From Suilimivivens sp963638365 (GTDB lineage: Bacteria; Bacillota; Clostridia; Lachnospirales; Lachnospiraceae), in contig CAVHRK010000072.1 in NCBI GenBank assembly GCA_963638365.1, positions 71,819-135,818 on the forward strand: a stretch of 64,000 nt of DNA, written 5' to 3'. Numbering within the stretch: position 1 is the first letter of the stretch; the number at the start of each line of letters is the position of its first letter. This document shows, one piece after another, positions 36,089-47,300 of the stretch. The translations under genes were made by a program, and so were the position numbers. Below the pieces are notes generated by a model, which worked only from the letters and a program-made list of their open reading frames with translations, ran no database searches and had not been told where the DNA came from.

Positions 36089-36874
36089 CTAACGCATGCT
36101 CTCACGCTTTAATTTCTCAACTTCATCAAAAACCATATCGTTCAATACCTTGATATAGGTTCCCTTCATTCCGGAGGATCTGGATTCAATCACACCGGCA
36201 CTTTCAAACTTCCTGAGTGCATTCACAATCACGGATCTCGTAATTCCCACACGGTCTGCAATCTTGCTGGCAACGAGGATTCCTTCCATGCCGTCCAGCT
36301 CTTCAAAGATATGCACCACCGCTTCCATCTCGGAGTAGGAAAGCGTATTGATCGCGGATTTAATCACGGCAAGCTTTCTGGACTCTTCTGCGCTCTCTTC
36401 GTTCACGGCACGCAGCATTTCAAGTCCGACTACCGTTGTTCCGTATTCGCAAAGAATAATATCATCTATATCATACTGCTGTTCACACTTGTAAATAAAC
36501 AGGGTGCCAAGCCGTTCGCCTGCGATCTCGATCGGTGTAATGATGGCCTGGAACTTACGGACATTCTCATCCTCAAAGCCCAGTGTCTCAAGATTCACAT
36601 TCTCCTTCGTGGAAAGAACCGCTAAGAGACGTTCATTCAACATGCCATCGATAAAGCCGCCTACCTGATCGACAATCAGCTCTGTGATGGACTCTACGCC
36701 CTTACAGTCGCCAACACCTAATACCTTACCCTTCTTACTGATCACCAGTACGTTGGAATCAAGAATCTCACACAATACCGAGCAGATGTCATTGAATACC
36801 ACCTTGCTCGAATTGTTGTTGTGAAGAAGCTTCCCGATCTTTCTTGTCTTATCTAATAACTGTACACTACTCAT
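36089..36874 (-). CDS. codY: GTP/branched-chain amino acid sensing repressor CodY
   Basis: Global nutritional regulator of Firmicutes, active when isoleucine-class amino acids and GTP are high. The 261-aa protein has an N-terminal GAF domain (about residues 1-155) starting SSVQLLDKTRKIGKLLHNNN, a linker, and a winged helix (SKIADRVGITRSVIVNALRK, about 205-224). Length and motifs are standard. It lies directly upstream of the fla/che operon, as in Bacillus subtilis, where CodY represses that operon. A candidate CodY box lies upstream of codY itself. Confidence 0.96.
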   Translation of the reverse strand: MSSVQLLDKTRKIGKLLHNNNSSKVVFNDICSVLCEILDSNVLVISKKGKVLGVGDCKGVESITELIVDQVGGFIDGMLNERLLAVLSTKENVNLETLGFEDENVRKFQAIITPIEIAGERLGTLFIYKCEQQYDIDDIILCEYGTTVVGLEMLRAVNEESAEESRKLAVIKSAINTLSYSEMEAVVHIFEELDGMEGILVASKIADRVGITRSVIVNALRKFESAGVIESRSSGMKGTYIKVLNDMVFDEVEKLKRESMR

Positions 36875-36936
36875 GGTTCACGCCTTTCCCCCTGTAAACA
36901 GATACAAGTATTTGCTATTTAATACCTATTGAACAC

Positions 36937-36965
36937 AGTATAACACAATTGCTCTTTATTTACAA
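36937..36965 (-). promoter_or_regulatory. Sigma-A promoter of codY
   Basis: The -35 box is TTGTAA (36960-36965) and the -10 box is TATACT (36937-36942), 17 bases apart on the minus strand. The leader to the codY start is about 57 bases. Confidence 0.75.
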
Positions 36966-37007
36966 TGATAATGCGTGAATTTTTGAATAATTCTATATTA
37001 CTGCCAA

Positions 37008-37022
37008 AATTTTCAGAAATTA
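37008..37022. promoter_or_regulatory. Candidate CodY box upstream of codY
   Basis: The plus strand reads AATTTTCAGAAATTA, 13 of 15 matches to the CodY consensus AATTTTCWGAAAATT. It lies about 43 bases upstream of the codY -35 box and just past the topA stop. Autoregulation by CodY is the natural reading, but a chance match in AT-rich DNA is possible. Confidence 0.5.
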
Positions 37023-37036
37023 TATGCAATACAGAA

Positions 37037-39115
37037 TTAATCTTCCTTTTTTTCAAGCTTTGTCACATAACCGCAGTTCTCGTTCATGCAGGCCAGCTTA
37101 TTTCCCTTATAAAGCATTAAGGATCCGCACTTCGGGCACTTGTCTCCGGACGGACGCTGCCATACCATGAAATCACAGTCCGGCGCACCAAGACAGCCGT
37201 AATACTTTCTGCCCTTACGGGTCATCTTCTGTACCAGATCTTTCCCGCACTTCGGACAGGCCACGCCAATCTTCTCATAGTACGGCATGGTGTTGCGGCA
37301 TTCCGGGAAGCCAGGGCAGGCAAGGAATTTGCCGTGCGGACCGTATTTAATCACCATCTGTCTGCCGCAGAGTTCACAGACCTGATCGGATACCTCATCC
37401 TTAATCTCCACCTCGGCAAGCTCTTTTTCCGCAACCTTCACTGCTTCATCCAGATCCGGATAGAAGTTCGAAATAATGGTCTTCCAGTTCGCCTTTCCTT
37501 CCTCCACGCTGTCCAAAAGGATTTCCATATTGGCGGTAAAGTTCACATCCACAATACTCGGGAACGCTTCCTTCATGATGTTATTCACCACTTCACCAAG
37601 CTCGGTCACATAGAGGTTCTTATTTTCCTTCACAATATATCTTCTGGCAAGAATAGTGGTAATGGTCGGCGCATAGGTACTCGGACGTCCAATTCCCAGC
37701 TCTTCCAGTGCACGGACTAAGGAAGCCTCGGTATAGTGCGGAGCAGGCTGTGTGAAGTGCTGCTTCTCTTCAAATTCCAGAAGTGTTAACTTCGACTGCT
37801 CATCCAGTCCCTTCGTCAACGTATTCGTCTCTTCCTTGTCATCCTCTTGAATGTAAACGCTCATAAAGCCGTCAAAGGCAAGCTTCGATGCAGACACGGT
37901 AAAGCGGTGCTTTCCGGCATCGATCTTTACCGAAGTTGTTTCGTAAACAGCCGGAGTCATCTGGCTTGCGAGAAAACGCTTATAAATCAACTGATATAAC
38001 CGTAACTGGTCTCTGGATAAGGATTCCTTCAATACCACCGGGCTGAATGCAAGGGAAGTCGGACGGATGGCTTCGTGCGCATCCTGGATCTTCTTGTTAT
38101 CCTTCCGGTTCTCTCTTGCCCCGCCTGCGGCATAGCGGTCTCCGTAATTTTCTTTAATAAAGTCTTCTGCAGCAGCCTGTGCTTCATCGGAAATTCTCGT
38201 GGAATCGGTACGCAGATACGTGATGACACCGACTGTTCCGGAGCCTTTGATTTCCACGCCTTCATAAAGCTGCTGTGCAAGACGCATGGTTTTCTGGGTG
38301 GAAAAGTTCAGCACCTTGCTGGCTTCCTGCTGTAAGGTTGAGGTTGTAAACGGAAGCGGAGACTTCTTGGTACGCTCTCCCTTCTTGATTTCGGCGATCT
38401 CATAGGAGGCTTCCTTACACTCCTTCATGATCTCCTCGACCTGTTCCTTACTCTTAATATTCACCTTGCCCTCTTTCGTTCCGTAATACTTGGCAACGAG
38501 AGGTTTCTTCTCGGAGTCAACCTGTAAGGACGCATCCAATGTCCAGTATTCCTCCGGAATAAAGCTGTTGATTTCTTCTTCGCGGTCACAGATAATCCTG
38601 AGTGCCACGGACTGTACGCGTCCTGCACTTAAGCCCCGTTTCACCTTTGCCCACAATAACGGGGAAATCCGGTAGCCCACCATACGGTCCAGCATACGTC
38701 TGGCCTGCTGGGCATCCACCAGATTCATATCGATTTCACGCGCATTCTTCAAGGATTCCTTCACGGCATTCTTCGTGATCTCGTTGAAGGTGATCCGATA
38801 CACCTTCTTATCCTCTAACTTCAATGCACAGTACAAATGCCAAGAAATTGCTTCTCCTTCGCGGTCCGGGTCGGTTGCGAGATAGATCTTGTCTGCCTTC
38901 TTGACTTCCTTACGCAGATTCGCTAAAATATCACCCTTGCCGCGGATCGTAATATATTTCGGTTCATAACCGTGCTCTACATCAATTCCAAGCTGGCTCT
39001 TCGGGAAATCCCGCACATGACCATTGCTCGCCACAACCTCATAATTGCTTCCCAGAAATTTCTTAATAGTTTTCACCTTGGCAGGTGATTCCACGATTAC
39101 CAGATATTTCGCCAT
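37037..39115 (-). CDS. topA: DNA topoisomerase I
   Basis: Type IA topoisomerase relaxing negative supercoils. The 692-aa protein has the Toprim domain (MAKYLVIVESPAKVKTIKKF at the start, LATDPDREGEAISWHL). The active-site Tyr is near residue 300 in ITYLRTDSTRIS. Three C-terminal C4 zinc ribbons (CELCG...CPGFPEC, CPKCG...CLGAPDC, CPKCG...CMNENC) follow. The start at 39115 is preferred over a 28-codon longer frame because AAGGGG lies six bases upstream and MAKYLVIVESPAK is the family start. Confidence 0.96.
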   Translation of the reverse strand: MAKYLVIVESPAKVKTIKKFLGSNYEVVASNGHVRDFPKSQLGIDVEHGYEPKYITIRGKGDILANLRKEVKKADKIYLATDPDREGEAISWHLYCALKLEDKKVYRITFNEITKNAVKESLKNAREIDMNLVDAQQARRMLDRMVGYRISPLLWAKVKRGLSAGRVQSVALRIICDREEEINSFIPEEYWTLDASLQVDSEKKPLVAKYYGTKEGKVNIKSKEQVEEIMKECKEASYEIAEIKKGERTKKSPLPFTTSTLQQEASKVLNFSTQKTMRLAQQLYEGVEIKGSGTVGVITYLRTDSTRISDEAQAAAEDFIKENYGDRYAAGGARENRKDNKKIQDAHEAIRPTSLAFSPVVLKESLSRDQLRLYQLIYKRFLASQMTPAVYETTSVKIDAGKHRFTVSASKLAFDGFMSVYIQEDDKEETNTLTKGLDEQSKLTLLEFEEKQHFTQPAPHYTEASLVRALEELGIGRPSTYAPTITTILARRYIVKENKNLYVTELGEVVNNIMKEAFPSIVDVNFTANMEILLDSVEEGKANWKTIISNFYPDLDEAVKVAEKELAEVEIKDEVSDQVCELCGRQMVIKYGPHGKFLACPGFPECRNTMPYYEKIGVACPKCGKDLVQKMTRKGRKYYGCLGAPDCDFMVWQRPSGDKCPKCGSLMLYKGNKLACMNENCGYVTKLEKKED

Positions 39116-39190
39116 TTCAAACCCCTTTTTCCTGTCAGATCCGGCTTTTGATAAGCGGATCCGTTTTCCTATACGTTCATACGAATACCA

Positions 39191-39219
39191 ACTATACAAT
39201 ACTTCCTAAAAAGTTTCAA
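39191..39219 (-). promoter_or_regulatory. Sigma-A promoter of topA
   Basis: The -35 TTGAAA (39214-39219) and -10 TATAGT (39191-39196) boxes are 17 bases apart on the minus strand. The -35 box overlaps the foot of the preceding terminator, so the two elements are packed together. Confidence 0.7.
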
Positions 39220-39262
39220 GCAGAAATTTCCGATTTATAGTTTAAAAGGAAATTTCTGCCTG
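39206..39262 (-). terminator. Intrinsic terminator of the pilus operon
   Basis: A 15-bp stem with one G-U pair (39248-39262 with 39217-39231, arm CAGGCAGAAATTTCC) and a 16-base loop is followed by a U-rich stretch with five consecutive U residues (39205-39216). It closes the pil/DUF5057 unit ahead of topA. The 69 bases between it and the DUF5057 stop show nothing else. Confidence 0.85.
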
Positions 39263-39331
39263 ATGAATTTCTTCTTATTATATATTGGTTGATCTGCAAT
39301 TCCTGCCGGATCTTACGTCTGTTTTCCTACG

Positions 39332-42300
39332 CTACTCAAGAAGGAAAAGCTGCGTACGGGTAAAGGTCACGGAATCATAACCGCGGACCGTCTGACTTCC
39401 TACCCCGTCCGGACGCTCCAGTGTCGAAACCACTTCCACATAAATTCTGGCATTCGTAGCTGCCGTGTTATTCTGTAATGCAATCACCGGTGCCTTAAAC
39501 CGGTAAACCTTTCCCTGCCGGATCTGGGAAGCAGCCACTTCCGTAAGGGCATTGTCCTGCACCGTCCACAGACTGCTTGTAAACGGCGTCACCTGCACCT
39601 TCTCATCTCCCACATCAAGGAAAATTCCACCTGCCGCATCCTCATAGTAGAAGTTCACGGCATATGCATTGGAAAGTGTAAGGTTGCTGTTTTTGAACTT
39701 AAAGTAAACATCCACGGTTTCATCGAGCAGACCGTTCTGCGCCTCGATTTCCTGATCGAACGGAATGCTGACGCTCGATACCTTCGCCTCATCCGAGTCA
39801 AAGCCCGCCACAATATCGACCTTCAGGTTATGCACACCGGCATCATAGGCAAGCATCATGGCATTGACGAACATCTGGCTCTCCTGCAGTCCCGTTCCTG
39901 TCGGATTCTGTGCATTTCCCACATCATAAGTGTAAGTGGAATAATCGTCATTTCCGATAAAGACCACATTGCTTCTGCTGTAAAGATAATAGTTGTTCGC
40001 ACCATCGTTCGGCGAAACATCGTAAGCGTTCTGTCCACTGCCGGTAAATACAAACCATGGTGTGACAAACGGTGTCTGTAAATTGCTTAAATCAAGCAGG
40101 TAATCATACGCCTTATGGCTTCTGCCTCCGTCCAGTGACACACTTTTTCCAATGGCATAAGGATAGCGGAATACACTTCCCTCATTCAGTCCGGACGCTC
40201 CCAGATTACTCTGTTCATTAAACATACCGGCATCCAGGCCTGCATACCGGAAATAAGGCTTTCCACTTGTCCGTCCAAGGCTGCCGTAGGTCTTACGATC
40301 CAGCTGTCCTAACAGCGTCTGATCAAGCAGTCTTGTTCCATCGATTGCTTCCTTTCCGGTCACCAGTACACTATGTCCCTCATTGATATAATTGGCAATC
40401 ACATTCGGGGCAAAATTCTCCGATCCGTTTCCAAAACCGATAATCAGAAGATCCCACTGGTTCAAACAATCCGGATTCTTGGCAAAGCGTTCATTCAATG
40501 TAGCAGAATCAATGGTTTCAATCTCGAACTTCACGTTCATCGTATTCTCTGCTGCCTTCAGATAATAGCCAAGGGTCGAATTCTCCTGCTGGTACAACGT
40601 CGCAAGGGAAGTGCCATCCTTCGCTCCAATCTGCAATACCTTAATCTTCTCTTTCGTTCCATCCGTCACCTGCAGGATTCCCTGTACCGAGGATCTGCGG
40701 TAGGAATTGTTGTTATCGGCAACCCGGATTCGGAATGGTATGGCTCTTGAACCCGGAGACTCCGTAAAGAGCACCGTTGCCTGTCCGTTATCTGCGGTTG
40801 CGCGGAGCACCTTACCCTCGGAAGAAAGACCATCCATACGTTCCGCATCCGTATAACTGCCATCGTCATTCACATCCAGATAAAATTCGGTATGACACTC
40901 TCCACCGTAGCCATCCCCGTTCTGATTGGTAATCGCATAGGTAAAGTTTACGGATAATTCTCCATTTGTGGCTTCCGTAAGCGTCAGATCGGTGGTATCC
41001 GATACTGAAATCACCGGATGATCGATATTCAGCTGCGCCATGAACAGAATGTTGCTGTGCACATCGTCAATCGTATAAATCCGGTCGGCAAAATCGGTCA
41101 CCGCCTGCTTTAAGAAATCATACAGCTGCGTATCTTCTGCCACATATTTCGTGTTAATCCTGCCGGCTCCGTTCTTCGCTGACTTCCCGGTAAAGAAGTC
41201 ATTTTCTACCAGAATCGGATAGCCTGCCCTCATAAAGTCCAGAAGTTCGTTCTTCTTACGCTCCGTAATATCGGACGGATCATACTGCCCGCCGTCGTTC
41301 GCTGCCTGATCTCCCGTATGATAAAGCTTATTATTGAGGTCTATATTGTTATAAACTGTACTGCTCCACAAGCTTTCCGCATGATTCAGCTTCTGTCCGT
41401 CCAGTCCGATGAACACCAGATTATAATTCTCATTGATGTCCTCCCACTCACTGTTAAATGCCGAGGTGGCTTTGGTTGTCACCTTCACATCGATCTTGCG
41501 CGAGCTGCGTAACACCTGCTTCTTTATTGCACCGGTCGCATTACGCTGCCAGTAAAGGGTCGTACTGCTATCCGTCGGGTTTTCTGCCTGCAGATCCGCT
41601 TTGTCATTATTGGTCGGCTGTAATTCCAGTATCCGTAAATTGGTAAAATCTGCAATAAATCCAACGGAATAATTAATAATATATTCGATTGCTTTCGCTT
41701 TGCTTACATTTTCGGGGATCCGGTTTTCTTCCGAAAGCAGGGCATTTTCAGACTGGATCAGATTCAATACCTCTGAAAATCCGCTTTCCGCGCTTCCTCC
41801 ATCAAAATTCTCCGGGAAATCCCGGTTAACAAGTGGCGTACTGCTATTTACCACATACACATTCCGGTTCACATAGTGATTGCCGTTATCGGAACGATTC
41901 GGATAATCGGAATCATCCAGATGATCAAACAGCCAGTCCGTCGCCGTCTGGGCATCATTCACGTAGGTTTCCAGATCCTCCTTCAGGAACATCTTCGCCA
42001 GCTTCTGATAATCCAGACTGCTATAATTGCTGTTCGTAACCGCATCATAATCCACGATCACCGGAAGCAGTTCTACGGCTGCCCGGTACACCAGTGCATA
42101 CGCATTCTGTCTGGTAAGACCTTTGGTCACCGTATTTCCGTTCTCCGTAACGTTCTGCGTATCCGAAGTAAGATATTGAAGCTTCACCCTGGTACTGTCC
42201 TGATTGATAAAGGGAGCGGTTCCGCTCTCCAGATATACGAGATCGGCCTGTTCCAGCATATCCTGTGTTAGGAGATCGGCGCGGATCGTCCGAACCTCAA

Positions 42301-44266
42301 TCTTAAAGTTTTCATTTGCATTATCGCCACCCGAAAGTGCATGAAAAACATACTGTTTCAGCCAGTCACAGCCGCCATTAAACCGGAAATAGGTCGGTGC
42401 ATTCCGCACCTCCATCCATACCGTCGCCTGCTTCTTCTTATCTGCATCACTTAAGTCTGCTTCATCCGTCAGCTTATAATCTCCCGCTCCCGGTCCTACA
42501 TAAAGGAATACTTTATCGGTCTTCGAAGGTGTGCCGGAGGGTGAAACCGTTGGTGAAGAAGAAGTACTGGCAGATGCCGAGGCACTTGCGGATGCATCTG
42601 CTGATGCAGAGGGACTTGCACTTGCCACAGCAGAGTTTTCATTCTTCACATATACATCATAGGGACGATTGCTGCTGTCTAAAGGAAATTCCTGTTCACT
42701 ACCCGGAATTACTTCATAAACGGTTCTCGAATCATTTGTAAGATCCGTTACATATTCAAAGGTAACAACATAATAGACGGTTGCGGTTCCTGTTTCAGTT
42801 GTAGATACCGGATTTCCATTGGCATTGCTTTGATCATTGCCTGTGCTATCATCATTGTCCGTCTGATCCTCATCCATCTGTTGATCATCCTGATCTCCAT
42901 CTCCGGAATATGCAGAATCCATTGCTGATGAAGCCACCGGAACTGCACTGGGCGTCGGTGATACGGTCTGCTGCATTTCACTATAATAAATAGAAGGAAC
43001 AGCAATGGTATAATTCACTTTGTTGCTGACTGTTGTAGTCGTTACCGATAAATCCGAATCGCTAACTACCTTTGGGGTTGCTGTTGGTGTCGTTGCCGGG
43101 GTTGCAGATGGCGTCGTGGTACTGTCTTTTGAAGGAGAAGCCGTTGTCACCGCATCTGCTGTGGAGGTAGTTTCACTTCCTGCTGAAGCAGTTGTTTTCG
43201 GAGTACCTGACGAACCCGTATTATTCGAATTTGTATTGTCCGAATCTGTGTCATCGGAATCTATGTCATCCGAATTTGTATCTTTGGATGAATTCTGTGA
43301 ATTCTGATTGTTGTAATATTCATCCAGGGAAACACTGCTGCTTGTCTGAAACAGGGATGCTATGGTTCCGGCATAGACAAATCTACTATCGTTCATGCTA
43401 TACAAATTCGTAGACGAATTATAATCGGATTTATTAGCATCCGTAATCTGTTCACTGTACTGAATCACATAGCCTTCTGTGAGTCCCGTATCGGAAGATA
43501 CTTTAAATCGAACCTGATACGTTCCATTTTTCGAATCAAACTGATAAACGGACTGTGATGCTTCTCCGGATCCCTCGTCCTCACTCCAATTACCAACCTT
43601 GATATAATCATATCCGGTTTTATCCGGTGTTGCCGTTGGTGTGGCATCCGGATCGGGCTCTACATACTTCTTAAAATAGCCCTTCATCAATCCGCTGTGT
43701 GCCGTATCCCCTTTATCCTTATCATCATCCGGAAGCGTCTTGGTATCGATCAGTAACTGCCAGCCATTGGCGTTCGGCGTGTTCAGATCCTTACGTGTAT
43801 TCCCGCTTCCATAGGCTTCTTCATACTGGAAAAGTGCATCTCCATTACTGTTTCGATATTTCCAGATATCATTTACCAGAGCAGCACGCTTCTCATACGT
43901 GGAAAGATCCGCAGAATGATTTTCTGAAAGATCCTTATAAATCTGCATATAATCCGATGCCATAGGCGATTGTCCGTTCACCAGATACCCCAAAGTGCCG
44001 GTGCTGATCTCATAGGATGTATTTTCATCCCATGCGTAGGTCGCATAGCTGGGTACAACATCCAGAATCACGAACGGATTACTGTCTCCGGTATGACTTT
44101 CCACAACCTGCTTTGTCCCGGTGAAAGACTCCTTCGCATACGTTTCCATCGGTTCCATATGATGGAAGATTCCTACTGTACCAAGTGCAGCCACCAGAAC
44201 CGAAGAAGTAAAGATCATTCCTATCTTTTTATTCACTTTTCTTTTTCGAGTATTACGCCTTTTCAT
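39332..44266 (-). CDS. Large secreted DUF5057 protein linked to the pilus cluster
   Basis: The 1644-aa protein has a basic N-terminus and a signal-type hydrophobic segment (about residues 16-33). The DUF5057 N-terminal motif FVILDVVPSYATYAWDENTS with IGYLV-like GTLGYLVNGQSP follows. Ser/Thr/Pro/Ala-rich linkers with SATPATTPTATP and SASPSASADASASAS blocks (about 320-490 and 540-580) interrupt it. Large beta-rich domains follow, including two segments like VLQIGAKDG and WDLLIIGFGNGS. No LPXTG or membrane anchor is seen at the C-terminus. It is the last gene of the pilus operon, so a pilus-associated adhesin, or a cargo of the system, is inferred. The function of DUF5057 is not known. Confidence 0.75.
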   Translation of the reverse strand: MKRRNTRKRKVNKKIGMIFTSSVLVAALGTVGIFHHMEPMETYAKESFTGTKQVVESHTGDSNPFVILDVVPSYATYAWDENTSYEISTGTLGYLVNGQSPMASDYMQIYKDLSENHSADLSTYEKRAALVNDIWKYRNSNGDALFQYEEAYGSGNTRKDLNTPNANGWQLLIDTKTLPDDDKDKGDTAHSGLMKGYFKKYVEPDPDATPTATPDKTGYDYIKVGNWSEDEGSGEASQSVYQFDSKNGTYQVRFKVSSDTGLTEGYVIQYSEQITDANKSDYNSSTNLYSMNDSRFVYAGTIASLFQTSSSVSLDEYYNNQNSQNSSKDTNSDDIDSDDTDSDNTNSNNTGSSGTPKTTASAGSETTSTADAVTTASPSKDSTTTPSATPATTPTATPKVVSDSDLSVTTTTVSNKVNYTIAVPSIYYSEMQQTVSPTPSAVPVASSAMDSAYSGDGDQDDQQMDEDQTDNDDSTGNDQSNANGNPVSTTETGTATVYYVVTFEYVTDLTNDSRTVYEVIPGSEQEFPLDSSNRPYDVYVKNENSAVASASPSASADASASASASASTSSSPTVSPSGTPSKTDKVFLYVGPGAGDYKLTDEADLSDADKKKQATVWMEVRNAPTYFRFNGGCDWLKQYVFHALSGGDNANENFKIEVRTIRADLLTQDMLEQADLVYLESGTAPFINQDSTRVKLQYLTSDTQNVTENGNTVTKGLTRQNAYALVYRAAVELLPVIVDYDAVTNSNYSSLDYQKLAKMFLKEDLETYVNDAQTATDWLFDHLDDSDYPNRSDNGNHYVNRNVYVVNSSTPLVNRDFPENFDGGSAESGFSEVLNLIQSENALLSEENRIPENVSKAKAIEYIINYSVGFIADFTNLRILELQPTNNDKADLQAENPTDSSTTLYWQRNATGAIKKQVLRSSRKIDVKVTTKATSAFNSEWEDINENYNLVFIGLDGQKLNHAESLWSSTVYNNIDLNNKLYHTGDQAANDGGQYDPSDITERKKNELLDFMRAGYPILVENDFFTGKSAKNGAGRINTKYVAEDTQLYDFLKQAVTDFADRIYTIDDVHSNILFMAQLNIDHPVISVSDTTDLTLTEATNGELSVNFTYAITNQNGDGYGGECHTEFYLDVNDDGSYTDAERMDGLSSEGKVLRATADNGQATVLFTESPGSRAIPFRIRVADNNNSYRRSSVQGILQVTDGTKEKIKVLQIGAKDGTSLATLYQQENSTLGYYLKAAENTMNVKFEIETIDSATLNERFAKNPDCLNQWDLLIIGFGNGSENFAPNVIANYINEGHSVLVTGKEAIDGTRLLDQTLLGQLDRKTYGSLGRTSGKPYFRYAGLDAGMFNEQSNLGASGLNEGSVFRYPYAIGKSVSLDGGRSHKAYDYLLDLSNLQTPFVTPWFVFTGSGQNAYDVSPNDGANNYYLYSRSNVVFIGNDDYSTYTYDVGNAQNPTGTGLQESQMFVNAMMLAYDAGVHNLKVDIVAGFDSDEAKVSSVSIPFDQEIEAQNGLLDETVDVYFKFKNSNLTLSNAYAVNFYYEDAAGGIFLDVGDEKVQVTPFTSSLWTVQDNALTEVAASQIRQGKVYRFKAPVIALQNNTAATNARIYVEVVSTLERPDGVGSQTVRGYDSVTFTRTQLFLLE

Positions 44267-44321
44267 CTTTCTGCACTCTTTCCATCTCTATTCTGTGGCA
44301 TGCTCCATCTGCGATCATGCT

Positions 44322-47300
44322 TTAGTTCCCTGACAGCTTCCAACATTTCAATGCACTGTCATATTGGTATTTTCCATAACAGGAATTACCGCCATTATCC
44401 CAGATCTCAATCACATCGACTCCGTTGCTCTGCTGACGCTTCAATTTACATGACAGTTGTTTCCGCGTATTTCCCGTCACATCGCCATCCTGATAAAATA
44501 TCAGGTCATGCCATACTTCATTACTATTTCCATTCCAGTAATTAGAATCCGACACTTCCGGCACAAAGGTTCGGTAAACCTGTCCATCCAGATTCATATT
44601 GAGATTTGCTGTTGTATCTACATACGCCTGGGCCCCCTTGATTCTTGACCACTTCGTCATTCCGGACTGCCACTGATACTTTCCATAAATCCTGCGGATC
44701 GTCCAGAAATTGTCCTTCGTCTCTTCTCCTTCAACCAATGTTAACGTATAGGTTTTCGTATTTTTATCGTATTCGCAATAGATTCTGGCACACTTTATTC
44801 CCTCTTTGGAGCCATTCAGTAAATTCGTTTCCTCATAACCATTTATATCCTGCCAGTCTTTATACTGCTGCTCTTCCTTTTCCTTCTCAAACGGGAAATT
44901 ATCCTGCGTAGGAAGCGGATAATACGTCAGGTATTCCTTTCCGTTCCTGCTAAATAAAAGGGTTCCATTATTACTTTCTTTTGCTTCCGACTGTCTTTCC
45001 CATTTCTTTCCGTTTACACCGCATCGATAAACCCCAAAAGATATTCTGATCTTTAAGGTATCGTCTCTTGTCTGTTCAATATACGGCTCCACTTCATACG
45101 CATTGCTTTCCGGGACATAACGATAATTAACTCCACTAATAGTAATCGATGTGAGGTTATTCGTTCCCTCGGCAATTGCCTGGAAAGACATTCCCCATGA
45201 AATGTTGGTTTGCTGCCAGTCTGTCTTATCTAAGTTGGGGAACCGCCAATCCGTTTTCATTTCTCCGGGCAATGGGAAGCATACCCCTCCCTTAAATGCA
45301 GAACTGTCCACATCCATGGTTGTCTCCGCAGATATGGTAACATGAATCGTGCTGTTCGAGGATTCATAATATATCGTTCCCCGGTTGGATGTATCATAAT
45401 TTTGGGATCCAACCAGATTCAACGTTGTTTCCGGACTTCTTGTATACTGGAATCCCGGAACAATATGGTAAGTTCCACTCGTTGCAAGCTGCTGCTTATC
45501 CTTGATATTTAACACCGGACTATGCGCGTTCTGGGATAATGATACATACTTATTATCCAGTTCGGTAGAGATATACTGCTTGGAATCTGCATCAAACGTT
45601 CTAATCTTCGTCCATTGGGACTGGTCATTTCCCTCACCCACATAAAGACTGTAGGTCATGTTGTTCATAACACGTCTGCTGATACTGATATTCAGGCTGG
45701 AATCCTGTGTCTCATCAAAATTCAGATCTCCGAGAACGGCATTCCATGAATTTGATAACAAATTATAATCATCACAGACTATATTTTCGTCCACATAACG
45801 TTTCTTGTTATAGGTAAACGCAATCTTTGGCGGTTCCAGTGTCGTATAATAGACTTCACTGTACTGGAACATATCACCATCATAGGCATAAGGTGGTTCC
45901 TTCTTCTGGGATACATTGTCAATATATTCCTTCCAGATCACATCATCAGGCTCCGGTCCGATATCGCCTCCTCCTTCCTGCCATTCCTTGTAATGCTTCT
46001 TGGATACGGCTTCCAATGCCTGCATATAGAAAGTATATGTCTTCGTCAGATCCAGATTAAAGCATTCCGGCTCAACCCAGATATTCCATCCGGTATTATG
46101 ATAAGCTACGATCTGATCCGGTTCATTCCCTGAATTATCTACAATCCGGATACAGATTACATGATGGTCAATGGTCGTTGTAAAGCCGGCTAACAGCTCA
46201 TCCATTTTTATCTTATCACCATATTGTAACTGTCCGCCTGTTGGCTTCGCCGGATTCTTCTTCTCCACAACCTTCAGTGTAATCTCACCCTGTACTGGTC
46301 CATATAAACGTCGACTGGACAGGTTTGAGGTTGCACGAATGGTAATTGTAGAACCCACTGTTGCATCGGCCTTGATCCGGATGGTTGCGGTCTCATGATC
46401 GGAATCCTGAATGCCATTCTGTAACGAACCGGAACCAGACACAACCGTCCAGTCGGTCAGGTATTTATCTCCTGTCGGATCCTCTCCACAGGAATCGCAC
46501 TTGTTTCCAAGCTTGACACCATCTACTGTTCCACCGAGAACTACGGTACTTCCCTGCATAACCTCCAGTGCGCCCGGAGTCGTATCATTGGAATCAAGCA
46601 GCTTCTCGCTCTCCTTACGTAAGGTAACCTTGGTTACACGCTTCACATAAACAGTAACGGTTGCTTCTGCCGGGCTGTTATCTTCATCGTTCTTCGCGGT
46701 TGTGGTAACCTTCACCCGAAAACTCTGGTGGGTTTCCTTCTCGCCGATTTTCAGAATGCCGTTTGCGGCATCTGCCATCATCGTTCCTTCGCCCACTGCT
46801 CCATCAATCGACCAGGTGACCGTCTTGTTTAAAAGGTTCGTACCGGTTACCTTCGGTGTAGAGAAATGGAAGGTTTCTCCCGGTTCCAGCACGACAGTCG
46901 GCTCCTTCACGCTGATGCTGACACGGACGCGCTTATCCAGAGGTTCAATATCTGCATTATTAATCACTACCTTATTCCGGACGGTAATGTTGTTTGCCAT
47001 TTCAAATTTACGGGTTCCGGTCTTAAAGTTCAGTTTGAGTTTTACCACACGGCGTTCCTCTACCTGACTTAAATCCACCTGAAAGTCCGTTACATTTTCA
47101 GCCAGAAGCACACAATCCGCTTCTCCCGGCATCGGGAAATTTCCACCTGCATCCGCTACGGAGAAATACAGATTCTCATCGGATTTCTGCCAGTAAAACA
47201 TATAATTATGAAGCTCTGTGGAAGCATCTTCTGCCGGCGCGCCCGGATCTGCATAGGTAGAAAGTTCCTCTGTGCCTTCCTCTTCGCTTGTCGGAGTCGC

